From positions 32,282-96,281 of the forward strand of contig JAGWZE010000011.1 in NCBI GenBank assembly GCA_018969015.1: a DNA stretch of 64,000 bases, in the 5' to 3' direction. The notes beneath the pieces are model-generated. The model saw only the letters and a program-made list of their open reading frames with translations, did no database searches and was not told the DNA's origin. A program made the position numbers and the translations under genes. Below are positions 36,434 to 44,773 of this stretch, one piece after another; the stretch's first letter is position 1; each line of letters begins with the position of its first letter. The DNA comes from Alphaproteobacteria bacterium. Lineage in GTDB: Bacteria > Pseudomonadota > Alphaproteobacteria > Caulobacterales > Aquidulcibacteraceae.

Positions 36434-37405
36434 ATGATCCTGCGAGGACTGGCTAGCCTGATCCGGACGATTCGGACGGAGTTGTTGGTGGAGCTCGAAA
36501 ACCATCCCCAGGCATTGCGCCAAGGCGCGGCTGCGGCGGTCGCCGCAGTTGCGGTTGCTGCCGCCATGCCGGCGATCTCGCATCGAGCGGCCGAGCAACG
36601 CGCGGACGCCGAGTGGGCAGCGCGCGCAGAGGCCTTCCAGCTCGCACTGGCGTCGCAAGACGCCGTCGCCAAAACAAATCCCGCGGCACAGGTCACCCTT
36701 GCCGCCGCATCGACGCCGACCGGCTTCCGCGCCAGCGTCGAAGGCGCGCCGCTCGATGGCCGTTTCCAGGATCGCCACGCGATGACCGTTTCGGTCGCGC
36801 TGCGTGATCAGGCCGCGCTCGTCGGGCTTGGGGCGTTCCAGCCGGCGTCGCTCAGCACCGCCGCGGACACCGCCCGCGAAATGCACTGCCTCGCGCAGGC
36901 GATCTATTACGAAGCCCGCGGCGAGTCCGAGATGGGGCAGGTCGCGGTGGCCGAGGTCGTCGTGAACCGCGCCAAGTCGCGGCACTATCCCGACAAGTTC
37001 TGCGACGTGATCTTCGAAGGCTCGTGGCGCTCGACCGGGTGCCAGTTCACCTTCACCTGCGATGGGTCGCTGCGCCAGAAGCCGCGCGGCATCGCGTGGG
37101 AGCAGGCCCGCATGATCGCGCAACAGGTGATGATGGGCGTGAACCGCCCGATCACCCACGACGCGACGCACTATCACACGACGGAAGTCGCCCCGGTGTG
37201 GTCGGCGAGTCTCGTCGAGACCACGCGCATCGGCGCGCACATCTTCTACCGCTTCCCGAGCAAGCGTGAGCGCGATGCGCTGCGTCTGGCGCCGGAGCAG
37301 GACGAGGCCGCAGTTGATGCCCAAATCGCCGCTGCGGCCCCGCCTCAGGTCGGCGCGCAGCATGTCGACACCGCCGCCGTCGCGACGGTCGATACGACGA
37401 CCTGA
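36434..37405 (+). CDS. SleB-type cell-wall hydrolase
   Basis: 323-residue predicted peptidoglycan hydrolase of the Hydrolase_2 (SleB) family. A probable membrane anchor is at about 35-55 (AAAAVAAVAVAAAMPAI). The SleB domain (about 150-285) contains CLAQAIYYEARGESEMGQVAVAEVVVNR, with the catalytic Glu in YYEARGES, then CDVIF and CQFTFTCDG. The remaining tail is Ala/Thr-rich. It should act in the periplasm on the glycan strand. The A+T-rich leader with TATAAT at 36292 is the likely promoter. A terminator follows at 37446. Confidence 0.88.
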   Translation: MILRGLASLIRTIRTELLVELENHPQALRQGAAAAVAAVAVAAAMPAISHRAAEQRADAEWAARAEAFQLALASQDAVAKTNPAAQVTLAAASTPTGFRASVEGAPLDGRFQDRHAMTVSVALRDQAALVGLGAFQPASLSTAADTAREMHCLAQAIYYEARGESEMGQVAVAEVVVNRAKSRHYPDKFCDVIFEGSWRSTGCQFTFTCDGSLRQKPRGIAWEQARMIAQQVMMGVNRPITHDATHYHTTEVAPVWSASLVETTRIGAHIFYRFPSKRERDALRLAPEQDEAAVDAQIAAAAPPQVGAQHVDTAAVATVDTTT

Positions 37406-37445
37406 CACGCGGCGAAGCCGCGGTTTCCAGATTACGGGCAGGGTG

Positions 37446-37466
37446 GGCCGCAGGATGCGGCCTTTT
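37446..37466 (+). terminator. terminator after the SleB-type gene
   Basis: GGCCGCA and TGCGGCC pair perfectly over 7 bp with loop GGA, followed by TTTT. A second hairpin (CGCGGC/GCCGCG) lies at about 37408-37422, just after the stop. Confidence 0.75.
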
Positions 37467-37511
37467 CTGTTTTTGGCTTGACGATGCTTTTGGCCGGACG
37501 CGCGCCGCGCG

Positions 37512-38315
37512 TCAGTCCTTCGGCAGGCTCGCGATCAGCTGCTTGCGCAACCCGTTCGGGAAAAAGCGCGCCGCTGTCCGCAGCCGTTGCGCCATGCGCC
37601 CGGCCGTGTAGTGCACGGCCTCGCCATGCGCGGCTTTCCACGCGGCCTCGGCCGCGACTTCCACGGGCTCCACCTCCGCGTTCGTCGCCTTGATCTGGTC
37701 GCGCAGCACGGTGTTGCGGCCACCGGTCGGCATGTCGAGGATCGGCGTCTCGATGAAGGACGGCATCAAGCACGTCACGCGCACGCCGTAGCGCGAGAAC
37801 TCCACGTCCAGCGCCTCGCTGAGGCCACGCACCGCGAACTTCGTCGCCGAATAGACGGCCAGCTGCGGCGATCCGACGAGGCCGGCCGCGGACGCGGTGT
37901 TGACGATGCGGGCGCCCGGCGTTTTTCGCAGGAGGGGCAGGGCCGCATACACCCCGTTCACGACGCCCTTCAGGTTCACGTCGATCTGCCAGTCGGAATC
38001 GTCGTGGGCGATATCCTCGAACCACCCGTGTCGTCCGACGCCGGCATTGTTGAACAGCACGTTGAGCCGGCCGCGCGTGGCGTCTGCGAACTGGCCCACG
38101 GCATTGCGCCAGGCTTCGCGGTCGCGCACGTCGAGCACGCCAGAGGTATGGCGCCCCTCGGGCAGCAGCTTCTGGGTGGCGACGAGGCCCTCCGCGCTGA
38201 TGTCGTAGAGGCCGACGAACCATCCGCGTTCGGCGAATAGCTTGGCGGTGGCGCGCCCGATGCCGGAGCCGGCGCCGGTGATGAAGATCGTTTTGCGGTC
38301 CGAGGGAAGCGTCAT
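37512..38315 (-). CDS. short-chain dehydrogenase/reductase
   Basis: 267-residue classical SDR. Cofactor motif TGAGSGIG at about 13-20, NNAGVG near 90, catalytic Ser in NTASAAG near 138 and YSATK near 154. The C-terminus follows the SDR pattern PSFIETPIL. The NAD(H) or NADP(H) preference is not clear; D38 (LYDIS) after strand 2 suggests NAD. Single gene, no tell-tale neighbours: it lies between the SleB gene and nadC on the minus strand, 67 bp after nadC. The substrate is unknown. Confidence 0.9.
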   Translation of the reverse strand: MTLPSDRKTIFITGAGSGIGRATAKLFAERGWFVGLYDISAEGLVATQKLLPEGRHTSGVLDVRDREAWRNAVGQFADATRGRLNVLFNNAGVGRHGWFEDIAHDDSDWQIDVNLKGVVNGVYAALPLLRKTPGARIVNTASAAGLVGSPQLAVYSATKFAVRGLSEALDVEFSRYGVRVTCLMPSFIETPILDMPTGGRNTVLRDQIKATNAEVEPVEVAAEAAWKAAHGEAVHYTAGRMAQRLRTAARFFPNGLRKQLIASLPKD

Positions 38316-38382
38316 GCGTCAAAGCCCGGTCGGTGACGCGCCCTGAATGGGTGAAACGGCGCGGCGCGAAGCGGCGCCAGCA

Positions 38383-39222
38383 TCACATGGCGTCGAGCCC
38401 GATGTCGAGCGCCGGCGCCGAGTGCGTCAGCGCGCCGACGGAGATCACGTCGACGCCCGTTTCGGCGATCGCGCGCACGCTCGCGAGCGAAACGCCGCCC
38501 GAAGCCTCCAGCACCGCGCGCCCCTTCGCCCGCGCGACCGCCGTGGCGAGATCGGCAAGGCTGAAATTGTCGAGTAGCACCACATCGGGCCCGTGCGCGA
38601 GCGCCTCGTCGAGCTGGGCGAGCGTGTCCACTTCGACCTCGACCACCGCCATGTGTCCGGCGACCGCGCGCGCATGCGCGAGCGCCGCGCCGACGCCCCC
38701 GGCCGCGGCGATGTGGTTGTCCTTCACGAGCACCGCGTCAGCGAGCGCGTACCGGTGCGGCCAGCCGCCCCCGGCGACGACAGCGGCCTTCTGCACGGCG
38801 CGCAGGCCGGGCAGCGTCTTGCGCGTTGCGGCGATGCGCGCGCCCGTGCCCGCCACGGCGTCGACGAACGCGCGCGTCAGCGTGGCGACGCCCGAGAGGT
38901 GCGTGAGGAAATTGAGCGCGGTGCGTTCGGCGGTGAGCACGGCGCGCGCCGGGCCGGTGACCGTGGCGAGCGCTTCGCCCGGCGCCAGCGCCGCGCCATC
39001 CTCGACGCGCGCCGTGAACGAAAGCTCCGGATCGACGAGCGCGCAGGCCAGCGCCGCGCAGTCGAGCCCGGCGACCACGCCGCCCTTGCGCGCGACGAAC
39101 CGCGCCGAAAGCCGCGCCGACGCGGGCAACAGGCTCGCCGTCACGTCGCCGGCAAGGCCAAGATCCTCGGCCAGCGCCGTGCGCACGATCGGTTCGAGAA
39201 CGAGGCGGGGCAGGCGGCTCAT
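38383..39222 (-). CDS. nadC: nicotinate-nucleotide pyrophosphorylase (carboxylating)
   Basis: Converts quinolinate and PRPP to nicotinate mononucleotide, the step after NadA. 279 aa. Family blocks: LAEDLGLAGDVTA at the start, AERTALNFLTHLSGVAT near 98, RKTLPGLRAVQKAAV near 132 and VLVKDNHI near 160, with the C-terminal ASGGVSLASVRAIAETGVDVISVG. ATG 39222 overlaps the nadB stop (ATGA), so NadB and NadC are translationally coupled. Last gene of the NAD operon. Confidence 0.95.
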   Translation of the reverse strand: MSRLPRLVLEPIVRTALAEDLGLAGDVTASLLPASARLSARFVARKGGVVAGLDCAALACALVDPELSFTARVEDGAALAPGEALATVTGPARAVLTAERTALNFLTHLSGVATLTRAFVDAVAGTGARIAATRKTLPGLRAVQKAAVVAGGGWPHRYALADAVLVKDNHIAAAGGVGAALAHARAVAGHMAVVEVEVDTLAQLDEALAHGPDVVLLDNFSLADLATAVARAKGRAVLEASGGVSLASVRAIAETGVDVISVGALTHSAPALDIGLDAM

Positions 39223-40739
39223 GACGGCAGCTCGAGTTGGCGGAGGGTGAGGAAAGTGCGGCGCGGCGGATCCTCGGCGTTCGGATGATCCGGCGCCCAG
39301 TGCCCGCCGCGGCTTTCGAGGCGGCGCGCCGCGCCTTCGACGACGAACGCCGCCGCGACGAGATCGCTGGCAAGGCCGTGCCGCGCGACGAGCGCATGCA
39401 CGCCGTCGCGCGCGGCGGCGCGGTCTTGCGCGTCGCGCTCGACGCCGCAATGGCGCTGCATCAGCGCGCGCAACGCCGCGCGCGCTTCGGCCGGCAGATC
39501 AGGCGGCGCGCCGGCGCGGCCCGCGGCCGGCGCCCGGCCCGGATCTTCGCGCAGTCGCTCGGCGCAGCGTTTGGCGAACACCACGGACTCCAGCAGCGAG
39601 TTCGAGGCGAGGCGGTTGGCGCCGTGCGCGCCCGTGGAGGCGCATTCGCCGATGGCGGAAAGGCCCGGCACGGTGGTGCGCGCCCACAGGTCCGTGACGA
39701 CGCCGCCCATGTGGTAGTGCGCGGCCGGCGCGACCGGGATCGGCGCGGTGCGAGGATCGAGGCCGGCCTGCTGGCAGGCGGCGAAGACCGTGGGGAAATG
39801 CTCCGGGAACGCCGCGCCCACGGCCGCGCGGCAATCGAGGAACGCGCCCGCGCCGGCGGCGATCTGCCGGGCGATCGCGCGCGCCACAACGTCACGCGGG
39901 GCGAGATCGCCGCGCGGATGGTAGCGCGCCATGAAGGGCGCGCCGGTTGCGTCCACCAAAGCGGCGCCTTCGCCGCGCAGCGCCTCGGTGGCGAGCGGGG
40001 CGGGATCGCGGCCGACGTCGATCGCGGTCGGGTGGAACTGCACGAACTCGGGATCGCCGATCAGCGCGCCGAGCTGCGCCGCCATCGCCAGGCCATGCCC
40101 GAGCGCCGAGGCCGGATTGGTGGTGACGCGCCAGAGACCGCCGACGCCGCCGGTCGCGAGCACGGTTTCGGCGGCGGCGAGCGAGACGAGCCGACCGTCG
40201 CGGTCACGGCACAGCGCGCCCGCGGCGGCCCCCGTGTCGTCGCGCAGCAGCGCGAGCGCGCGCAGCCCCTCCACGACGCGCACGTGTGCGGCGCTGCGGA
40301 CGGCGGCGGCGAGCGCGTCCATGATCGCCTTGCCGGCCAGATCGCCCGCGACGCGCGCCACGCGCGGGCGCGAATGCGCGGCCTCGAGGCTCAAGCGCAG
40401 CGATCCATCCTCGCTGCGATCGAACGGCACGCCGAGCGCCAGCAGATCGCGCACGCGACCCGGCCCGTCCTCCGCGATGAGGCGCGCCACCACGGGATCG
40501 ACGAGGCCGGCGCCGGCGGCCACCGTGTCGGCGGCGTGCAGTTCGGGATCGTCATCGGCGGCGAGCGCGGCCGCTATGCCGCCCTGCGCCCAGGCGCTGG
40601 CCGCGCCCGAGCCCAGCGGCGTCGGCGACAGCACGATCACCCGCCGCGGCGCGAGCTCGAGCGCGAGGAACAGGCCCGCGAGGCCCGCCCCGATCACCAG
40701 GACGGAATCGTCCGTGTCCGGAAGGTGGGTGTCAGTCAC
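39219..40739 (-). CDS. nadB: L-aspartate oxidase
   Basis: FAD enzyme that oxidises aspartate to iminoaspartate for NadA. 506 aa. The FAD site is VIGAGLAGLFLALEL near 16, followed by SAWAQGGIAAAL, EAAHSRPRV, GGVGGLWRVTTNP and the C-terminal ATP-like flavin block GECASTGAHGANRLASNSLLE. The start is GTG 40739, overlapping the stop of the preceding small secreted protein gene (GTGA). It is therefore coupled both to that gene and to nadC. Cytosolic. Confidence 0.95.
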   Translation of the reverse strand: MTDTHLPDTDDSVLVIGAGLAGLFLALELAPRRVIVLSPTPLGSGAASAWAQGGIAAALAADDDPELHAADTVAAGAGLVDPVVARLIAEDGPGRVRDLLALGVPFDRSEDGSLRLSLEAAHSRPRVARVAGDLAGKAIMDALAAAVRSAAHVRVVEGLRALALLRDDTGAAAGALCRDRDGRLVSLAAAETVLATGGVGGLWRVTTNPASALGHGLAMAAQLGALIGDPEFVQFHPTAIDVGRDPAPLATEALRGEGAALVDATGAPFMARYHPRGDLAPRDVVARAIARQIAAGAGAFLDCRAAVGAAFPEHFPTVFAACQQAGLDPRTAPIPVAPAAHYHMGGVVTDLWARTTVPGLSAIGECASTGAHGANRLASNSLLESVVFAKRCAERLREDPGRAPAAGRAGAPPDLPAEARAALRALMQRHCGVERDAQDRAAARDGVHALVARHGLASDLVAAAFVVEGAARRLESRGGHWAPDHPNAEDPPRRTFLTLRQLELPS

Positions 40740-41185
40740 GACGTGAGCGCGGCCTTGCGGCTGAAGACGACGGGCGCGCGATAGACGGAAGACATCACGC
40801 CGCGCATCTCGTCCCGGCCAAGCGTGTCGAGCGTGAAGTCGTCGGGCTTGTACGATGAGCCCTCGCTCGAGATGACGGCGCTCGTGATGACGAGCCCGCC
40901 GCCCGCGGCGCGTGTCGCCGTGCAGGATTGCGTGGCGCGGGCCTTCCAGGGGCGGCAGGTTTCGCGCGTCTCGAAGCGGCAGGTGTAGGTTCCGGGCGTC
41001 TTGCCGGCGGTGATCTGCATCTGGCCGACGAGCAGGCAGTCGGGGCCGTAGGGCGCGGTCTGGAACGCCCAGGCGCCGGGCACGGGATCAGGCGCGGCGG
41101 GCTTGGCGATCGCGGCGCCCGCCAGCGCCGCGGCGGCGACGGCAAGGGCGGCGAGCCCGCCCGCGGTCGCCCCGCGGCGTGTCAC
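40736..41185 (-). CDS. small secreted Cys-rich protein (paralogue 2)
   Basis: 149 residues with a signal peptide (about 1-27, ending AIAKPA). The mature domain shares a pattern with the adjacent 41182-41643 gene: DPV.G.W.F.TA.Y...C...G.M.I, then YTC.F...E.C...KARA.QSCTA and a C-terminal PDDF.L. Five Cys are conserved between the two. I do not recognise the family; a small disulphide-bonded beta fold is likely. GTG 41185 overlaps the upstream stop (GTGA) and its own stop overlaps nadB, so it is embedded in the nad operon. Function unknown. Confidence 0.8.
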   Translation of the reverse strand: MTRRGATAGGLAALAVAAAALAGAAIAKPAAPDPVPGAWAFQTAPYGPDCLLVGQMQITAGKTPGTYTCRFETRETCRPWKARATQSCTATRAAGGGLVITSAVISSEGSSYKPDDFTLDTLGRDEMRGVMSSVYRAPVVFSRKAALTS

Positions 41186-41643
41186 GAGATCGCTCCCATG
41201 CCGCGATAGAACGTGACGGGCGCGATGTCGGCGGAGCGCAGCTCGCCGATCATCTTGGAGGAATCGACGATCGTGAGGCTCCAGTCGTCGGGCGTGTAGA
41301 GAATGTCCGGCGGCGTCAGCTTCAGGATCGTCGCCTTGATGGTGAGCGTCTTGCCCTCCTTCACGGCCGTGCAGCTCTGGTCGGCGCGGACCTTCAGGCC
41401 CTCGCAGGTTTCGGTGGCGACGAAGCTGCACGTGTAGCGGTTCGGCTGCGGGGCCGGGCGGATCGACATCTCGCCCTTCATCCGGCACGAGCCCTTGTAG
41501 ACCGCCGTCTCGAACACCCAGCCGCCCAATACGGGATCGACCGCACGCGCCGGTTTCGCCGCGGCCGCGCCGCTTCCCACCGCCACGGCGAGGGCCAGCG
41601 CCACGCCCAACATCACAGCACGCATCGTCGCCTCCGTTCGCAC
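41182..41643 (-). CDS. small secreted Cys-rich protein (paralogue 1)
   Basis: 153 residues from 41643; an internal ATG at 41625 (MRAVMLG) is an alternative start. Signal peptide of about 30 residues (ending SGAAAAKPA). The mature part has the same pattern as paralogue 2: DPVLGGWVFETAVY, C...KGEMSI, RYTCSFVATETCEGLK, RADQSCTA, TPDDWSLTI and VTFYR. The two mature domains are recognisably related but differ widely, suggesting an old tandem duplication. It lies 9 bp after nadA and overlaps the next gene, so all are probably in one transcript. Function unknown. Confidence 0.8.
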   Translation of the reverse strand: MRTEATMRAVMLGVALALAVAVGSGAAAAKPARAVDPVLGGWVFETAVYKGSCRMKGEMSIRPAPQPNRYTCSFVATETCEGLKVRADQSCTAVKEGKTLTIKATILKLTPPDILYTPDDWSLTIVDSSKMIGELRSADIAPVTFYRGMGAIS

Positions 41644-41652
41644 GCGACCGGC

Positions 41653-42816
41653 TTAGATGATCTCCACGGCGACTTCGCGGCGGCCCACCTCGAAATCGAG
41701 CGGGCGCTCGGTCTTGGGCAAGGCGAGCATGCGGTCGATCGCCTGCTTGGCGCGCAGGCGCACGCTCTCCTCGACCTCGACGGCGTGCTCCATCGTCACG
41801 AGCGCGTCATGGATCGCTTCGAGGCTGATGCGCTTCATGTGCGGGCAGAGATTGCACGGCTTCACGAAGTCCGTCGCCGGGGCGCTGGCGGCGACGTTGT
41901 CGCTCATGGAGCATTCGGTGAGCAGGACGACCTTGCGCGGCGACTTCTCCTGCACGTAGGCGGCGAGCGCGGCCGTCGAGCCGGCGTAGTCGGCGGCGGC
42001 GAGCACGTCCTGCGGGCATTCCGGGTGCGCGAGGATGACGACGCCCGGATGCGCGGCGCGCAACTCGGCGATGTCCTCGGCGCTGAAGCGCTCGTGCACT
42101 TCACAGCGGCCTTTCCACGCGATGATCTTCACCGACGTCATCGTCGCGACGTTGCGGGCGAGGTACTCGTCCGGGATCAGGATCACGCGATCCACGCCCC
42201 ATTCCTTCGCGGCCCACTCCACGACCTGCACGGCGTTCGAGGACGTGCACGTCACGTCGCTCTCGGCCTTCACCTCGGCCGAGGTGTTCACGTAGGTGAC
42301 GACCGGCACGCCCGGATAGCGTTGCTTGATCAGGCGCACGTCCGCGCCCGTGATCGAGGCCGCGAGCGAGCAGCCCGCGCGCAGATCCGGGATCAGCACC
42401 GTCTTTTCCGGCGCGAGGATTTTCGAGGTCTCGGCCATGAAGTGCACGCCGGCCTGCACGATCACGGCGGCGTCGGTCTTCGCGGCTTCGCGGGCGAGCT
42501 GCAGGCTGTCGCCGCGGAAATCGCCGACGCAGTGGAAGATCTCGGCCGTCATGTAGTTGTGCGCGAGGATCACGGCGTTCTTTTCGCGCTTCAGCCGGTT
42601 GATCGCGGCGATGAGCGGCGCAAAGGCCGGCCACTCGAACTCGGGAACCACATGGCGCACGCGCTCGTAGAGCGCGTCGGTCTCGGCCTTCACGGCGTCG
42701 TCGTAGACCAGACCCCGCGCGGCGGCGGCATTGAGCTTGCCGAACGCGCCGACGGCGGAGCCGCGGGGCGCGCAGCCTTCGCCATTCAGGAGGGGCGCTT
42801 CGATGATCCGGGCCAT
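41653..42816 (-). CDS. nadA: quinolinate synthase
   Basis: 4Fe-4S enzyme joining iminoaspartate and dihydroxyacetone phosphate to quinolinate. 387 aa. [31 protein letters not shown] is the family start. Candidate cluster cysteines are in [16 protein letters not shown] and [30 protein letters not shown] is also typical. ATG 42816 has GGGAGA upstream. The region in front carries two palindromes (42829-42847 and 42901-42921), fitting a repressed promoter. First gene of the nad operon. Confidence 0.95.
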   Translation of the reverse strand: MARIIEAPLLNGEGCAPRGSAVGAFGKLNAAAARGLVYDDAVKAETDALYERVRHVVPEFEWPAFAPLIAAINRLKREKNAVILAHNYMTAEIFHCVGDFRGDSLQLAREAAKTDAAVIVQAGVHFMAETSKILAPEKTVLIPDLRAGCSLAASITGADVRLIKQRYPGVPVVTYVNTSAEVKAESDVTCTSSNAVQVVEWAAKEWGVDRVILIPDEYLARNVATMTSVKIIAWKGRCEVHERFSAEDIAELRAAHPGVVILAHPECPQDVLAAADYAGSTAALAAYVQEKSPRKVVLLTECSMSDNVAASAPATDFVKPCNLCPHMKRISLEAIHDALVTMEHAVEVEESVRLRAKQAIDRMLALPKTERPLDFEVGRREVAVEII

Positions 42817-42828
42817 GTCCGTCTCCCT

Positions 42829-42847
42829 TATGCTCAATTTGAGCATA
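42829..42847. promoter_or_regulatory. operator-like palindrome 1 upstream of nadA
   Basis: TATGCTCAATTTGAGCATA is a perfect 9-1-9 palindrome located 13 bp before the nadA ATG. It shares TATGCT with a second palindrome 72 bp upstream. Location suggests a repressor site for NAD biosynthesis, but the binding protein is not in this window. Confidence 0.75.
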
Positions 42848-42900
42848 TCAGGCGCGCCAGTCGTGGGCGGACAGGGCCGCCCCGGGTCCGGCGGACCCCC

Positions 42901-42921
42901 TTATGCTCACAAGTAGCATAA
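42901..42921. promoter_or_regulatory. operator-like palindrome 2 upstream of nadA
   Basis: TTATGCT, 7 bases, AGCATAA: the same half-site as palindrome 1. On the minus strand its TATGCT could overlap the -10 region of the nadA promoter. The two sites are 72 bp apart, so looping or co-operative binding is possible (inference). Confidence 0.7.
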
Positions 42922-42977
42922 GGTTCCTTAAATATAGGCCCTCGCGAGTCGCAGGCAAGGGAAATCCAGTTAAGGGC

Positions 42978-43011
42978 TTGACCGGTGCGTAAGTGCCTAC
43001 TTACGGTAAGT
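42978..43011 (+). promoter_or_regulatory. ArsR-gene promoter with GTAAGT operator
   Basis: TTGACC (42978-42983) and a weak -10 TTACGG (43001-43006) are 17 bp apart, putting the start of transcription at about the ATG, so the mRNA may be leaderless. GTAAGTGCCTACTTAC (42989-43004) is a perfect 6-4-6 palindrome, and a third half-site GTAAGT follows at 43006-43011, covering the -10. It is a good autorepression operator for the ArsR protein. Confidence 0.65.
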
Positions 43012-43012
43012 C

Positions 43013-43387
43013 ATGGCTTACGAAAAGTCCGCCGCGCCCCATACGGTCCTCGACGCGCTCGCCGACCCGACGCGCCGCGCGATCTTCGAGCGGCTCGGGC
43101 AGGGGCCGGCGACCGTCGGTGCGCTCGCCGCGGGCGCGCCGGTGTCCAGGCCCGCCGTCTCCCAGCACCTCAAGGTGCTCAAAGAGGCCGGGCTCGTCCG
43201 CGACACCGCGCAGGGCGCCCGGCGCGTCTACGCCATCGACCCGGCCGGCATTGGCCCTCTGCGCGCATGGCTCGATCGCGTCTGGGACGATGCGCTTGCC
43301 GCCTTCGCCGACGAGGTCGCCGCCGCCGCGTCCTCCCCCGCCGCGCCGAACCGCCCCCAGGGGCCAAGGGAGACGTCCGATGACTGA
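43013..43387 (+). CDS. ArsR-family winged-helix repressor
   Basis: 124-residue regulator. The winged helix covers about 10-85: VLDALADPTRRAIFERLG, VGALAAGAPVSRPAVSQHLKVLKEAGLV (recognition helix) and ARRVYAIDPAG (wing). No metal-binding cysteines are present, so it belongs to the metal-free subgroup often paired with SRPBCC proteins. A Pro/Ala tail follows. The downstream SRPBCC gene overlaps by 8 bp, forming one operon, and the palindrome at 42989-43004 is the probable binding site. Confidence 0.92.
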   Translation: MAYEKSAAPHTVLDALADPTRRAIFERLGQGPATVGALAAGAPVSRPAVSQHLKVLKEAGLVRDTAQGARRVYAIDPAGIGPLRAWLDRVWDDALAAFADEVAAAASSPAAPNRPQGPRETSDD

Positions 43388-43880
43388 AGCCGCCCGCACG
43401 ATCGCGCCCGCGCCGGTGCGCAAATCCCTCGTCGTCGCCGCGCCGCCGGAGACCGCCTTCGCGGTCTTCACCGCGCGGATGGGGCGTTGGTGGCCGCCTT
43501 CGCACTCGATCAACGCCGCGCCTCTGGCCGACGTCGTCATCGAACCCTTCGCCGGCGGCCGGTGGTACGAGCGCGGCGCCGACGGCTCCACCGCGCCCTG
43601 GGGCGAGGTGCTCGACTGGGCGCCGCCGTACCGGCTCGTGCTTGCCTGGCGCCTCGACGCGACATGGACCTACCAGCCCGCCCTCGAGACGATCGTGGAG
43701 GTGACCTTCACCCCCGACGGCGCGGGGACCCGCGTGGATCTCGAGCATCGCCATCTCGAGCGCTACGCGGCCGCGGTCGAGACGGCCCGAGAGGCGCTCG
43801 ACGGCCCCCGGGGCTGGGGCGGGCTTCTGGCGCTGTTCGGCGCGGCCTGCGTCGAGGCGAGCGTCTCGGGGCTGGACTGA
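43380..43880 (+). CDS. SRPBCC (AHSA1-like) domain protein
   Basis: 166 residues. The fold has a deep hydrophobic ligand cavity; visible are KSLVVAAPPETAFAVFTARMGRWWPPSHS, then VVIEPFAGGRWYERGADGS, WGEVLDWAPPYRLVLAW and the long C-terminal helix with WGGLLALF. The ligand is unknown. Coupled to the ArsR gene by an 8-bp overlap; such pairs are common and the SRPBCC protein is thought to respond to or bind the same small molecule (inference). ATG 43380 is used because the longer frame overlaps the ArsR gene fully. Confidence 0.9.
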   Translation: MTEAARTIAPAPVRKSLVVAAPPETAFAVFTARMGRWWPPSHSINAAPLADVVIEPFAGGRWYERGADGSTAPWGEVLDWAPPYRLVLAWRLDATWTYQPALETIVEVTFTPDGAGTRVDLEHRHLERYAAAVETAREALDGPRGWGGLLALFGAACVEASVSGLD

Positions 43881-43944
43881 CGTCACGGCGACCCTCGATG
43901 ATGGCCCTCACAAGAGCGGCGCCGCCGCCGGGAGGGACAAGCCG

Positions 43945-44748
43945 ATGAACGACCGGATCACCGTGACGATCGAAGGCGGCGTGGCCGACGTGCGCCTCGT
44001 CCGCACCGACAAGATGAACGCGCTGGACGACGCCATGTTCGAAGCGCTGATCACGACGGGCGAACGCCTGAAGACCGAGCGCGGCGTGCGCGCGGTCGTG
44101 CTGTCGGGCGAGGGGCGCGCCTTCTGCGCCGGCCTCGACATGGGCAATTTCGAGAAGATGGCGTCGGGCGAACGCCGCGGCGGCGCCGGGCTGCAAGGTC
44201 AGCGTACGGCCGCCGGCGCCAACCGCGCGCAGCACGCCGTGCTGGTGTGGCGCGAGGTGCCGGTTCCGGTGATCGCCGCGGTGCACGGCGTCGCGTTCGG
44301 CGGCGGGTTCCAGCTCACCCTCGGCGCGGACCTTCGCTACGTCGCGCCCGACACCAAGCTTTCGGTGATGGAGATCCAGTGGGGTCTCGTGCCGGACATG
44401 GGCGCCTTCGTGCTGGCGCCGCGCCTCGTGCGCGACGACGTGTTCCGCGAACTCACCTATTCCGGCCGCGTCTTCACCGGCGCCGAAGCGGCCGCGCTCG
44501 GCCTCGCCACGCGCGTCTGTGACGACCCGCGCGCGGAAGCGCTCGCGCTCGCGCACGAGATCGCCGGCCGCAATCCGCACGCGGTGCGCGCCGCAAAGCG
44601 CCTGTTCGCGATCGACCCGAGCGACTGGCACGCCGTGCTCAAGGCGGAATCGGACGAGCAGGGCGCGCTGATCGGCTCGAAGAACCAGATCGAAGCCGTG
44701 ATGTCGAAAATGCAGAAGCGCGCGGGCGCCTTCTCCGACGTGGAGTGA
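43945..44748 (+). CDS. crotonase / enoyl-CoA hydratase-isomerase family
   Basis: 267-residue crotonase. The first oxyanion loop is GRAFCAGLDM near 58, the second VHGVAFGGGFQ near 115, and the acidic residue E in LSVMEIQWGLVPDMG near 140 takes the place of a catalytic Glu. Start ATG 43945 has GGGAGG. The C-terminal helices include SKNQIEAVMSKMQKR. It cannot be told from sequence whether it is a hydratase, isomerase or decarboxylase. Independent of the ArsR pair (64 bp gap), convergent with the minus-strand hotdog gene. Confidence 0.9.
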   Translation: MNDRITVTIEGGVADVRLVRTDKMNALDDAMFEALITTGERLKTERGVRAVVLSGEGRAFCAGLDMGNFEKMASGERRGGAGLQGQRTAAGANRAQHAVLVWREVPVPVIAAVHGVAFGGGFQLTLGADLRYVAPDTKLSVMEIQWGLVPDMGAFVLAPRLVRDDVFRELTYSGRVFTGAEAAALGLATRVCDDPRAEALALAHEIAGRNPHAVRAAKRLFAIDPSDWHAVLKAESDEQGALIGSKNQIEAVMSKMQKRAGAFSDVE

Positions 44749-44773
44749 AGCGCGCCCGTTTCGCACGCGGCCG

